From: Paraglaciecola sp. MB-3u-78
Lineage (GTDB): Bacteria > Pseudomonadota > Gammaproteobacteria > Enterobacterales > Alteromonadaceae
NCBI RefSeq assembly: GCF_002835935.1
Contig: NZ_PJCF01000014.1
Coordinates: forward strand, 1 to 64,000
Direction of reading: 5' to 3'
DNA: 64,000 bases
The notes under the pieces: generated by a model
The model's database searches: none
Seen by the model: only the letters and a program-made list of their open reading frames with translations
Told to the model about the DNA's origin: nothing
Shown here: one piece after another, positions 28,369 through 37,159 of the stretch
How the letters are laid out: each line of letters opens with the position of its first letter
Numbering within the stretch: the stretch's first letter is position 1
Made by a program: the position numbers and the translations under genes

Positions 28369-29020
28369 TGTTTACTAGATTTAATCTCGATGCCACTTTG
28401 CTGACCTAATGTAGAAACAAAAACGCAGCCTTTAAGGACTGCTTAGTGCCAAAAGCCGACATAAGGTTCTAGTCTAGAAAAGGCTTAAATCGACCTATAG
28501 CGGTCATAAGGTAATTCGAACTATCAGACTATATTGAGCGCAAAATCATCATACGATTAATCAAATGTGACTGAAGGCAATGAGCGATCTACTGACAGTC
28601 AGAACCTTCTAATCAGAGCGCACTGTCAGTTTTTTTACACAATTTAAACTCTGGATATTTCGTCAAAAATTGGTGATTTATCACTGACCAATTTAGTCGA
28701 CATCACCTGTCAGTCAGTTTTTATGGACTATCCGGCTCTTTCGAGCATTCACCGGACATACGTCTAGGCGGTGTAATATAGCAAGGTCACACCGCGTTAC
28801 CGGACTATCAATCGACGCCTTTTTTAAGTGTTCCAATTTATATTGAATACGCACACTTTAGCGACTTTTTGTCAGATTAATTTACACAATCAATCCAACA
28901 ATTATTGTAAGGTAATCATAAGCTATTGAATTAGATTGGTTTTGATTATGTGGCTTTATCCTTGCAAGGTTTTTTAAGCGCGGTACATTCATAATAAATT
29001 TATATATAAATGGGATAAAT
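28369..29020. other. Gene-free region with an inverted copy of the dispersed repeat
   Basis: Bases 28440-28600 are the inverted third copy of the repeat at 18.1 and 21.3 kb. The rest should include the promoter of the PEP-CTERM gene. No ORF was accepted. Confidence 0.5.
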
Positions 29021-29566
29021 ATGATTAATAAAGTTACAAAAATTTTAGCAATAATAGCGTTAACGGGATGGATGGGCGTCGCCAATGCGACGTTAATATT
29101 TGATTTTTCGTGGGATTCTAGTAATGGTAAAATTAGCGGCGAGATACTGGGGTTAACGAACGAGGTCGGGCCACAGGGAGCCACCGGGGTCGTGTTAACA
29201 AGTCTCGATGGGAATAGTGTAAGTGTGGACGTTGTTAAGGATGCGGGGTGGATCGTTGATTCAAATAATTTTCAGGTTTTAAATAACAAAATTGTTTTTG
29301 CAATGTTTGAGTCCACGTTATTTAAACAAGTGACATATTCTTTTAATGACGTGAGATCGTTTGAGGGGAATTATTTCGGAGATGCATATCTCAAATTTGT
29401 AGATGGCGCTGAGAATATACTAATTAGCGCGTTAAAAGATGACGTGACGAATGAATTAAGTATAAGTTTTGTAAATCGCGTGACAGTCCCCGAGCCTAAT
29501 TCGGTGTTATTGGTGTCGCTGGGCTTAGCGGGCTTGTCATTTGCTCGATACAGAAAACAATCTTAA
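29021..29566 (+). CDS. PEP-CTERM sorting-domain protein
   Basis: A 181-aa protein with signal peptide KVTKILAIIALTGWMGVANA and the C-terminal signal VPEPNSVLLVSLGLAGLSFARYRK: a PEP motif, a hydrophobic segment and a basic tail. Exosortase processing is expected. The 3' end overlaps the end of the split reverse transcriptase by 71 bases in convergent orientation. It is unrelated in its middle part to the PEP-CTERM protein at 9178. Confidence 0.88.
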   Translation: MINKVTKILAIIALTGWMGVANATLIFDFSWDSSNGKISGEILGLTNEVGPQGATGVVLTSLDGNSVSVDVVKDAGWIVDSNNFQVLNNKIVFAMFESTLFKQVTYSFNDVRSFEGNYFGDAYLKFVDGAENILISALKDDVTNELSISFVNRVTVPEPNSVLLVSLGLAGLSFARYRKQS

Positions 29567-32353
29567 TCGGCTTGTCATCCAGCCCTGCAACTACCCATCG
29601 TAACCATCGGGTAATATAGTCATCAAGCATAGCGGCTCTTTTGGGGGCCGTTTGCTTTTGCTCATAAAGCTGACGTATTTTATTAACCGCGTTAGATATC
29701 GTTTTTTCTGCTAAACCTAATTCTGGCAGGCCAAATCGATAACCCAAAAAATCAAATTCTTTTTCAATACGCCCAATAAAGGTTTTATCCGGCGCTTGCT
29801 CGACTTTTAATTGATTAAAGTGTTGATTGACGGTTCTCACCGCTTTGCGCAAGTGCCAGCGAGTTTTTGCTAATATGATGAGTCGAGTAGCCCGAGGGAA
29901 CTGCCCCCTCAGGCTCTCACAGAACCGGACGTGAACGTCTCCGCTCATCCGGCTCTTATCAATCAAGCCTTCGCGTACAACAATCGCCAGTGAGCAAACA
30001 ACCAAGGTTGCTTATGCGCAATACGATTTAACCATTGCGCTGCTCGTCTTCGATGATTGCGTAAACGTTTATACTTTCGCGTCGCCCACATAATGAGACG
30101 ACGATCTAAGCATTTAAGGGTCGGGTATAACGCTGACTTGTAGTAACGTCCATAATAGTTGATCCAACCTTGAATGATCGGATTGAACATTCGGGCAAGA
30201 TCTTCCAGTGCTTTGTCGCTTCGTAATGGCCAGTTCCAATCACGTGATTTGTGCCGGATTGCTTTTGCAGCCTTGTTGCTGATTGCCGGAGTGAAATTAA
30301 TAAAGTGTTTCCCCCACCGATTCTTTGAACGGCGAGAGCGAAAGGTATAACCCAGAAAATCAAAACTGACTTCTGCATAATCCCCTCGCCTGTCATCATC
30401 TTTACAATAGACAACTTTCGTCTTTTTAGGATGAAGCTCTAAACCCACTTGTTTCATTCTGGCTTCCAGCTTTTGCTTCAATTGCTGCGCTTGAGACTGG
30501 CTCTTGCAATGGCAAACTGCATCATCAGCATAGCGCTCAAAGGGAACATTCGGGAATTCCCGAACCATCCATTGGTCGAATGCATAATGGAGAAAAAGGT
30601 TAGCCAACAAGGGGCTAACGACGCCTCCTTGCGGTGTTCCTTTCTCCGGAAATTCCAGTGTGCCGTCTTGCATTTCAATCGGGGCTTTTAACCACCGCTC
30701 TATATACAATAGTACCCACTTTTCTTTCACATGCTTTTGCACTGCTCTCATCATCAGCTCATGATCGATATTATCGAAAAAGCCTTTGATATCAAGATCC
30801 AGTACCCAGTCACTTTTCCAGCAGCGCTTACGTGCTTGCCCCACTGCATCATGTGCCGATTTCTTTGGACGGTAACCATAAGAGTCTGAATGAAAATGCT
30901 GTTCCAACTCAGGCTCTATTAATTGTTTGGCTACCATCTGCGCAATGCGGTCAGTCACTGTAGGGATCCCTAAAGGCCTCATCTGTCCATCATCCTTGGG
31001 TATTTCAACCCGCATGACGGCGGATGGAAAGTAGCTGCCTGACGACAGACGATTCCAGAGCTTATAAAGATTATTCTTCAAATCCCCATTAAACTTTTCG
31101 ATCGTCTGGCGATCAACTCCGGCAGCGCCTTTGTTGGCCTTGACCCGTTTGTATGCCTCCCAAACTTGTCGTTTGGAAATAGTAAACGGCTTTGCTTGTT
31201 TCAATCCAATCCTCCCGTTTCCGGTTGTTTTCTTTAGTTCAAGCTGATCGATGCTTCCCCTTCGCTCCACTTTCATTACAAAAGCTTCATCACTACTACG
31301 GGTCGCTCCGCCCCTGTGCCCTGCATCGGTACTCTCACACTTATGGGGCTACCACTTGTGTTTCTCCCTTATCATCAGGGCGACAGGTTCCCACGTTCCA
31401 CATAAAAGCCTGTTTCAAGTTCACGCCATCTTCATGCCGGAGGCCGCCTAGCCAATAATCAGGTTTCCGCTAGACTTATCCCGAGGTAACGACGACCCCT
31501 CGGTTTTGACACTCGTCCCTACATTTTCGACACTTCAATAATGGTTCATTTGCATTCGTCTCCTTGAAACTCACCTGACAAGATCGAGCCTTGCCTTTTC
31601 CGTAACGCTCACCACCCCGGCTCTTTACCGACGCAGCTTACGGTGGTTTGAAGCCTCCACCTGCATGGCGGCTTCGAGGGGCCAAACCCTCATCTTTTAT
31701 GCAGCATAGCTGCATGAAGGACAATGTCCTTCTTTGCGCCTTCGTGGCACACTGTCATCCATAAACCTGCGATAAAAATAGCGGGTGTCACCTTCCATCT
31801 GCTCATCTAAGGCTTTTAAGTAATACGCCGCAATAATCGGTGATAAGGGGCAGCCTCTTGATATACCGCAGTGTATAGACTTAAACGTACCGCCTCTTTC
31901 AACGGAACGTTTCACAAACTGCACTAACAAGCGCCAGATAAAAGGGTCGGTGATGTCTTTATCCAATTGCCGGAGCAATATCGTATGGTCAATCGACTCA
32001 TAGTAGCCCTTCACATCGGTTTTCATCACGTAGCGATAATCCGGCAACGCTGCGTGTAGGTCATTCACGGTGGCTTTTAGTCCCCCATGGCCTTTGATAT
32101 GAGTACACAGTGAGGATAATGCTAATGCCTCCGGTAAGGCCATGGCTAACATCTTTAATACCAGCGCATCTTGTGATGACCACAAATGAATACTTTCACC
32201 ATCGGCTTTGGTGACCACACTGAGCGGCATGAAGGTGTAATCTTGTTTGTTGAGTGTTTGCAGCAGCTCACCACGGATAGTGTGCCAGTGAAAACGCAGG
32301 TGCCAGATATCGGCATTGGCGGGAACGTTCCTAAATATGGGTTTTAGTAGCAA
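29496..32353 (-). CDS. Reverse transcriptase of group II-like, non-intron type, split by a group II intron
   Basis: Exon 1 (32353-31753) encodes RT motifs: LWSSQDALVLKMLAMAL, KTDVKGYYESIDH (first Asp), GISRGCPLSPIIAAYYL, ending YFYRRFMDD. Exon 2 (29881-29496) continues with ILAKTRWHLRKAV...DKTFIGRIEKEFDFLGY and ends near WLRWVVAGL. The exons total 987 bases and join in frame as GAC-A/TC-ATC (DDII) after removal of 29882-31752, giving 328 aa. The start at TTG is uncertain; the N-terminus may be shortened. The family is a stand-alone RT of unclear role, sitting next to the integron integrase. The last 27 residues run antisense into the PEP-CTERM gene. Confidence 0.82.
29882..31752 (-). mobile_element. 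Group II intron, complete, inserted in a reverse transcriptase gene
   Basis: The 5' end GTGTGCC (from 31752) fits the GUGYG consensus. Domain V is the 34-base GAGCCGGATGAGC...GTCCGGTTC at 29955-29922. The 3' end CTACTCGAC at 29882 fits the AY rule. The encoded maturase-reverse transcriptase lies between. Splicing would rejoin the host gene exactly in frame. Confidence 0.88.
29963..31276 (-). CDS. ltrA: Group II intron-encoded reverse transcriptase/maturase
   Basis: A 437-aa protein with RT motifs VDRQTIEKF, LGIPTVTDRIAQM, DLDIKGFFDNIDH, KGTPQGGVVSPLLANL and the catalytic RYADDAVCHC. A maturase (X) domain with IIQGWINYYGRYYKS follows. No HNH endonuclease domain is present, so the intron probably uses the replication fork or single-stranded targets. 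It splices and mobilises its own RNA. Confidence 0.93.
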   Translation of the reverse strand: MKVERRGSIDQLELKKTTGNGRIGLKQAKPFTISKRQVWEAYKRVKANKGAAGVDRQTIEKFNGDLKNNLYKLWNRLSSGSYFPSAVMRVEIPKDDGQMRPLGIPTVTDRIAQMVAKQLIEPELEQHFHSDSYGYRPKKSAHDAVGQARKRCWKSDWVLDLDIKGFFDNIDHELMMRAVQKHVKEKWVLLYIERWLKAPIEMQDGTLEFPEKGTPQGGVVSPLLANLFLHYAFDQWMVREFPNVPFERYADDAVCHCKSQSQAQQLKQKLEARMKQVGLELHPKKTKVVYCKDDDRRGDYAEVSFDFLGYTFRSRRSKNRWGKHFINFTPAISNKAAKAIRHKSRDWNWPLRSDKALEDLARMFNPIIQGWINYYGRYYKSALYPTLKCLDRRLIMWATRKYKRLRNHRRRAAQWLNRIAHKQPWLFAHWRLLYAKA

Positions 32354-32468
32354 ATTGCACCAATATAACTCTAAGTGCTAATGACGGCTTTGTCGGAATT
32401 CCCGTCCTTAAGATGATTAACTTGTTTGTCTGCTTTTCGCTCTAAGAAGACATTAATTTTTTCAATTC

Positions 32469-32560
32469 GTTATGTCAATTAAGCGCACCAATAAGACCTA
32501 AATGACAAAAGAAAGGAACCACAACATGTAGTGGTTGGTCGAGCTAAGTGGATAGCCCTT
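32469..32560 (+). repeat. IS91-linked terminal repeat, copy B, directly upstream of the integrase
   Basis: About 92 bases (CGTTATGTCAATTAAGCG ... GTGGATAGCCC) match 36359-36450 nearly base for base, and the last 45 match the inverse of 28330-28368. It occupies the place where the integrase promoter and attI site are expected. Confidence 0.7.
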
Positions 32561-32583
32561 TTTTATATACAGTTAATTGAAGT

Positions 32584-33552
32584 GTGATAATCGTGCCAAA
32601 ATCTCCTTTTATTGAAAGCATAAGGGCTGAACTCCGCGTTCGACGCTATAGTTTGCAAACTGAGAAATCGTATTTGTTTTGGATACGCAACTTTATCTAC
32701 TTTAATGACAAACGACATCCTAATGACATGGGTAATGCAGAGATAGAGCCGTTCCTTTCCTATCTCGCAAATCAGAGGAAGGTTAGTAGTTCGACTCAAA
32801 ATCAGGCTTTGTGTGCATTAATTTTTGTTTACAAACACATCCTAAAGCGAGAAATAGTAGGCTTAGCTTATTCATTTACCAAGCAACCAAGACGCATGCC
32901 TTGTGTATTAAGTGAGCAGGAAGTACGGCAAGTGTTATTGCATTTGAAAGGTAAGTATTGGCTTATTACTGCTTTGCTGTATGGCTGCGGCTTGCGAATA
33001 AATGAAGCACTAAAGTTACGTGTAAAAGATATTAATTTTGACAACCATACTGTATTTATATTCCGAGGTAAGGGTGGCAAAGATAGATATTCGTTGCTGC
33101 CAAAAACTCTTGATGACGCCTTGATAAAGCAAATAGAGTACGCGAAACAGATCCACAAGAGCGATGTTGCACAAGGTCATGGATTGACATCATTGCCTGC
33201 CTCACTCATCAGAAAATATGGTAATACTGCCAAAGATGTGTCGTGGCAACACGTTTTTCCTTCTTCTGTTCGGTGTGTATACCCCTATGACGAGTATGTC
33301 TGTCGTCACCATATTCATGAAACCGCTTATCGAAAGCAGTTAAGACAAGCTGTAATAAAAACAGATATCGCTAAAAGAATAACAGCCCATACATTTAGAC
33401 ATTCATTTGCTACCCAGGTTTTACGAAGTGGCGCTGACATTCGAACGGTTCAAGACTTACTAGGTCATGCCGATGTTAAAACAACAGAAATTTATACACA
33501 TGTGATTGGGACTAAATTTGGCAATACACAAAGCCCTATGGATAAAATTTAG
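32584..33552 (+). CDS. intI: Integron integrase (tyrosine recombinase)
   Basis: A 322-aa tyrosine recombinase. Catalytic residues are visible: Arg in YGCGLRINEAL, H..R in HTFRHSFAT, His in LGHADVKTTEIYTH and Tyr in the same motif. The insertion unique to IntI, LPASLIRKYGNTAKDVSWQHVFPSS...RHHIHETAY, separates it from XerC/D. It recombines attC sites with attI. The attC sites to its left are all oriented away from it in the expected way. The ATA/ATC-rich start codon choice is uncertain, but the family length fits. Confidence 0.93.
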   Translation: MIIVPKSPFIESIRAELRVRRYSLQTEKSYLFWIRNFIYFNDKRHPNDMGNAEIEPFLSYLANQRKVSSSTQNQALCALIFVYKHILKREIVGLAYSFTKQPRRMPCVLSEQEVRQVLLHLKGKYWLITALLYGCGLRINEALKLRVKDINFDNHTVFIFRGKGGKDRYSLLPKTLDDALIKQIEYAKQIHKSDVAQGHGLTSLPASLIRKYGNTAKDVSWQHVFPSSVRCVYPYDEYVCRHHIHETAYRKQLRQAVIKTDIAKRITAHTFRHSFATQVLRSGADIRTVQDLLGHADVKTTEIYTHVIGTKFGNTQSPMDKI

Positions 33553-33671
33553 GTTCAGCTACACAGCTTAAAAATTACCTGAAGAACTGACTTTAGCCCC
33601 TAAATGCTGAACTAGTCTTAGATCTGACAATGTCTGCTATTGGGAAATGTGAGTTCCCTGATATTTATATA

Positions 33672-34645
33672 CATGCTTCTCCACTTTGCTCAGGCATGAA
33701 CTAAACTGTATATGAAAATAAACAGTTTAAGGGAGTTCGAACATGAACACGCCAGAAGCCAGTTTTTTAACGTGGCAACAGCAATTCAGAACGAATAAAG
33801 ATTGTCTCCAGTATCTGAAGGAAATGAAGTGGCCTAATGGGTTTATGTGTCCTCAATGTGGTCACGACAATGGGATTGACCTTCACTGCCGAGAATTAAC
33901 CGAATGCAGCCATTGTCATAAGCAAACATCGGTGATGTCAGGTACTTTATTTCATGGTAGTCATCTACCGTTACTCAAATGGTTTTGGGCACTGTATTTT
34001 ATAGGCTCAGACAAAGGCAGTATTTCAGCGTTAAGGCTAAGCAAGCTTATTGAAGTGAATTGGAAGACTGCTCGGCTTATGTTAACGAAAGTGAGAGCGG
34101 CTATGGGACACAGGGATAGCCTCTACCGATTGTCGGGCACAATAGAGTTAGATGATGCCTTTGTTGGCGGTAAGCACAAAGGCAAGCGTGGTCGTGGAGC
34201 AGAAGGGAAAACCCCCATTATCATAGCATGTGAAAACAAGCATAAAAAGGCAGGGTTTATCGCAATGAAAGCGGTTAAAAATGTGAATTTTAAAACAGTA
34301 AAAGAATTTGTATCACATCACCTTTTAGCTAATCAGCATGTCAGAACGGATGCTTATCCTGCGTTAAATATTATAGATAAAACACAGCAACATGAGCCAA
34401 GAGTCACGCCAAGTGAAAAGGTAGACGAATGGTTGCCTTGGGTTCATATCGCGATAGGTAATTTGAAAACGTTTTTGTTGGGCACGTTTCATGGCGTTAC
34501 GGGTAATTACTTACAAGAATACTTGAATGAGTTTTGTTATCGGTATAATCGCCGTTTTGTGGAAAAACAAATACCTAATCGATTGTTAAACTTGGCAATT
34601 ATTCATACTCCTTTAAAATCAACCTGAGTTAAATGGAGAAGCATG
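33672..34645 (+). mobile_element. IS1595-family insertion sequence, complete
   Basis: Terminal repeats CATGCTTCTCCA (33672-33683) and the inverse TGGAGAAGCATG (34634-34645) are flanked by the 8-bp direct repeat TTTATATA (33664-33671 and 34646-34653). The 8-bp duplication is standard for IS1595 elements. It inserted just downstream of the integron integrase. Confidence 0.9.
33743..34627 (+). CDS. IS1595-family (ISXO2-like) transposase
   Basis: A 294-aa protein with an N-terminal zinc ribbon (CPQCGHDNGIDLHCRELTECSHCHKQTS) and an ISXO2-like DDE domain: D in TIELDDAFVGG, D in RTDAYPAL, and the N/E region at VHIAIGNLKTFLLGTFHGV. The length is normal and the gene is intact, with AAGGGAG before the ATG. 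Confidence 0.92.
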   Translation: MNTPEASFLTWQQQFRTNKDCLQYLKEMKWPNGFMCPQCGHDNGIDLHCRELTECSHCHKQTSVMSGTLFHGSHLPLLKWFWALYFIGSDKGSISALRLSKLIEVNWKTARLMLTKVRAAMGHRDSLYRLSGTIELDDAFVGGKHKGKRGRGAEGKTPIIIACENKHKKAGFIAMKAVKNVNFKTVKEFVSHHLLANQHVRTDAYPALNIIDKTQQHEPRVTPSEKVDEWLPWVHIAIGNLKTFLLGTFHGVTGNYLQEYLNEFCYRYNRRFVEKQIPNRLLNLAIIHTPLKST

Positions 34646-34653
34646 TTTATATA

Positions 34654-35029
34654 TGTTTATCAAAAGCACATACTTTTAAGTCAATATGAGACATTATAAA
34701 TGTCGGATCACCTGCCATTAGGATACTAACCGATAATTTCGACAAACCTTAAAAAGAGATCAATATATACCGATTGAACTACGACCGCTTTTCGCCCTAT
34801 TAGAGTCTGTCAGGTTTAATGAGGCTCCGTTCATCCCAATTGTCAGATTAAATATCTGTAGTAGCTCAGACTTATGCTATTTTGGGCCTAATGGTATAAC
34901 TCAATAACTTGTAGAAGCCCTTTTTTCTTCTCAGCCATACACTACATGTAGGCTGCATAGAATTTTTGTTTTCATCAGTAGTATTCTTTCAATTTTTCAT
35001 TATTAGCTCGTGGCTAATAATAAATTCCA
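34654..35029. other. Gene-free region after the IS1595 element
   Basis: About 375 bases with nothing recognised. The convergent ends of the transposase and Fic genes lie on either side. Confidence 0.3.
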
Positions 35030-35638
35030 TTAGTTATCCAATTCTTGGAGATACGTGACCATTTTAGAAAAATCACCTCTATCCGCAGCATAAAGCGTTT
35101 CCAAATACGCCTTTCTTTCAATCCCTTGATCATCAATATTAGCATTCGCCCACTTTAGTGGCGGTTTATCTAACAAAAAAACTCTCACCACATCGGTCAT
35201 TATTCTGGAATGGCGACCATTTCCGTTTACAAACGGATGAATGAAGACTAGTCCATGTTGAATCCTGGCACAAAGCTCAAGCTCTGAATAATGCTTATAC
35301 TCTACCCAACATTTAGCATCCTCTAAGAAGTCATGAAGCCTTGTGGGTATGTGTGAAGGTTCAATGCCTATATTAACTTCACGTAGCCTGAATGCTCCTG
35401 CCCATTGCCATACATCACCAAACAATTTCTTATGAAGTTCATTTACAAAGTCTCGACTAAATATGTCATCTACGGTTAGTGTTTTAATATTACCCAACCA
35501 AATTTGACCTTGTAGTATATTAGCCGCTTCCAACCCATTAAGTTGGCCTCTGGTTTGTACGTGAGGGTGTTTCAACCCTTGAATATCATCAGCCGTTAGT
35601 GGTGTGGCTCCATCGGGATTTTCTGTTAATAAGCTCAA
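35030..35638 (-). CDS. Fic-domain protein, mobile mystery protein B type
   Basis: A 202-aa protein with the complete Fic motif HPFVNGNGRHSR (His134 to about 145), which marks an AMP- or other nucleotide-transferring enzyme. Together with its upstream partner it matches the mobile mystery B/A pair found next to mobile elements. The start codon overlaps the partner stop (ATGA), so translation is coupled. It is probably a toxin-like or stabilising enzyme kept in check by the partner; the target is unknown. Confidence 0.88.
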   Translation of the reverse strand: MSLLTENPDGATPLTADDIQGLKHPHVQTRGQLNGLEAANILQGQIWLGNIKTLTVDDIFSRDFVNELHKKLFGDVWQWAGAFRLREVNIGIEPSHIPTRLHDFLEDAKCWVEYKHYSELELCARIQHGLVFIHPFVNGNGRHSRIMTDVVRVFLLDKPPLKWANANIDDQGIERKAYLETLYAADRGDFSKMVTYLQELDN

Positions 35639-36147
35639 TTCTTAGTTTCTTCTATCTGTTGCTTCCACAGTTCGCGTCCACCGGCTCTTAGAAGTGCGAT
35701 TTTTTGCTCTTGTATCAAGAATTTTTTTTGTTCTTCATCGATAGATTGTGCTTCTAGGAACATATTTTGTGAATTACTATTCAACTGCTTTGTTGCCAAG
35801 TACTCAGCACGTTTATCTAATATAATGTTTATTCGCTCTTTGGGAACAAGCGCATAGGTTAACTTACAATCAAGCTGCTCGGCCAAGTCTCTTAATTGAT
35901 TGAGTGTAATGTCTCCCGTTTTTTCTCTTTTCTCAAGAACAGAAATTCGGTTTCGGCTTAGATTGAGTCTTTTCCCCAACTGGGCACCGGACATGTCCAA
36001 TGCTTTGCGTATAGTTCGCACCCATCCCTCTGAGGGAATAGTAATTAGCCCCGCAACCTTCTGTGCTGAATTTGCTATTACTTTGTATTGTTCTTGAACC
36101 ATTGAGCGAACCACAAAAGCTGGCCCTATTGTTTTAAATCGTTTCAT
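35635..36147 (-). CDS. HTH regulator, mobile mystery protein A type
   Basis: A 170-aa protein with a central Xre-like helix-turn-helix (WVRTIRKALDMSGAQLGKRLNLSRNRISVLEKREKTGDITLNQL), typical of mobile mystery protein A, followed by a helical C-terminus. GGGAGGT lies seven bases before the ATG and fixes the start. It forms an operon with the Fic gene and probably represses it through the three repeats upstream. Confidence 0.87.
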   Translation of the reverse strand: MKRFKTIGPAFVVRSMVQEQYKVIANSAQKVAGLITIPSEGWVRTIRKALDMSGAQLGKRLNLSRNRISVLEKREKTGDITLNQLRDLAEQLDCKLTYALVPKERINIILDKRAEYLATKQLNSNSQNMFLEAQSIDEEQKKFLIQEQKIALLRAGGRELWKQQIEETKN

Positions 36148-36214
36148 AATGACCTCCCATCAATACTTACACGAATAACTAACGTCACCCGTTTAAATTA
36201 CATTAACAAAGCTA

Positions 36215-36291
36215 ATGTAATCATATTAGATTACGTAAAACATATCAATGCAATCATATTTAGTTACATCAATCCTGTCAATGTAATCATA
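36215..36291 (-). promoter_or_regulatory. Three operator-like iterons upstream of the HTH/Fic operon
   Basis: ATGTAATCATA, ATGCAATCATA and ATGTAATCATA start at 36215, 36248 and 36281, exactly 33 bp apart (about three helical turns). They cover the expected promoter, so they are the likely binding sites of the HTH protein. Confidence 0.65.
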
Positions 36292-36358
36292 AATTATGAC
36301 ACTTACTGAGAAGAGTGGGGGGGGGGAGCATCGCACTTGATGGAAATTACGTACAATC

Positions 36359-36450
36359 CGTTATGTCAATTAAGCGTACCAATAAGACCTAAATGACAAA
36401 AGAAAGGAAACACAACATGTAGTGGTGGGTCGAGCTAAGTGGATAGCCCT
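36359..36450 (+). repeat. IS91-linked terminal repeat, copy C
   Basis: The sequence is the same as 32469-32560. A run of eleven G at about 36317-36327 lies just before it. No transposase accompanies this copy, so it may be a footprint of one-ended transposition or duplication. Confidence 0.7.
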
Positions 36451-36612
36451 TAATTAGATACAGTGTCTCGACTGTCGGCTCACTGGAGCCAGACAGGTAC
36501 TCGCTAATAATTAAGCGAAGGTTTATTACTTTATTGCTAGCGTTGCACTGTAACTGCTCAACGCTGGCTTTTAGTGCAACATGTTGTGCCGTTTATTGTT
36601 GTTCATTTAACA

Positions 36613-36888
36613 TTATCGATGCTCCCTTGTGTGCCAAATTCGAAGTACGTAAAAATAGTTACCTTCAATTTCATATCGCATTTCGTAGTGGCCAACGAGC
36701 AAGCGCCTCACTTCCCTTGGCTCATATTCCTCAAGCTTTTCACCTAATCGGGGTTGATGAATTACTTTTTTAGGCGCAGCTGTTAGAGATTGAATTGTGG
36801 TGGCTGCCGCCTGTTTATTTACAGATGCTAAAAAAGCGTATAAACGGCTTAAATCAGACAATGACTTTTCTGTCCACTTAATTTCCAT
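36613..36888 (-). CDS. parE: ParE/RelE-type toxin
   Basis: A 91-aa protein: MEIKWTEKSLSDLSRLYAFL, central KKVIHQPRLGEKLEEYEPREVRRLLVGHYEMRYEI, end YVLRIWHTREHR. This is the ParE/RelE fold with the typical R.L..G.Y...Y.I pattern and W.TR.HR end. ParE toxins poison DNA gyrase, whereas RelE toxins cut mRNA; the sequence looks more ParE-like. Its ATG touches the stop of the antitoxin gene, indicating a coupled operon. Confidence 0.88.
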   Translation of the reverse strand: MEIKWTEKSLSDLSRLYAFLASVNKQAAATTIQSLTAAPKKVIHQPRLGEKLEEYEPREVRRLLVGHYEMRYEIEGNYFYVLRIWHTREHR

Positions 36889-37148
36889 TATCGAGGTGTT
36901 GATAGTGGCTTGTCCGTAGTTAAGCTATCAGCCCAAGCTTGCACAGCTTGGTGATCAATTACATTTTTCTCATCTACATCAGCCAGTGCTTCTAACGTCA
37001 ACCGATGACGTTCTTCTTCATTATCAATCCAGGCACTTAAAGCTTGTTTCACCACCCAAGCTTTAGAACGCTCTAATCGATTTGACAATAAATCAACTTT
37101 CTCTGCTAGAGACACAGGTACGTGTGCGGTAATGACTTTAGTTTCCAT
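36888..37148 (-). CDS. Ribbon-helix-helix antitoxin
   Basis: An 86-aa protein: METKVITAHVPVSLAEKVDLLSNRLERSKAWVVKQALSAWI is a CopG/ParD-type ribbon-helix-helix domain, with an acidic C-terminal toxin-binding tail. GGAG precedes the ATG. It should bind its own promoter (37160-37201) and neutralise the following toxin. Confidence 0.87.
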   Translation of the reverse strand: METKVITAHVPVSLAEKVDLLSNRLERSKAWVVKQALSAWIDNEEERHRLTLEALADVDEKNVIDHQAVQAWADSLTTDKPLSTPR

Positions 37149-37159
37149 AATAACTCCGT

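Noticed and set aside
29496-30005. A separate 169-aa gene starting at 30005
   Set aside because: Its first 40 codons lie in the group II intron domains V and VI; the real coding part begins at 29881 as exon 2 of the split reverse transcriptase.
36507-36612. Possible attC after the ParDE operon (GTTGCACT...AGTGCAAC)
   Set aside because: There is an inverted pair, but the GTTRRRY and RYYYAAC boxes at the right spacing were not found, so support is too weak.
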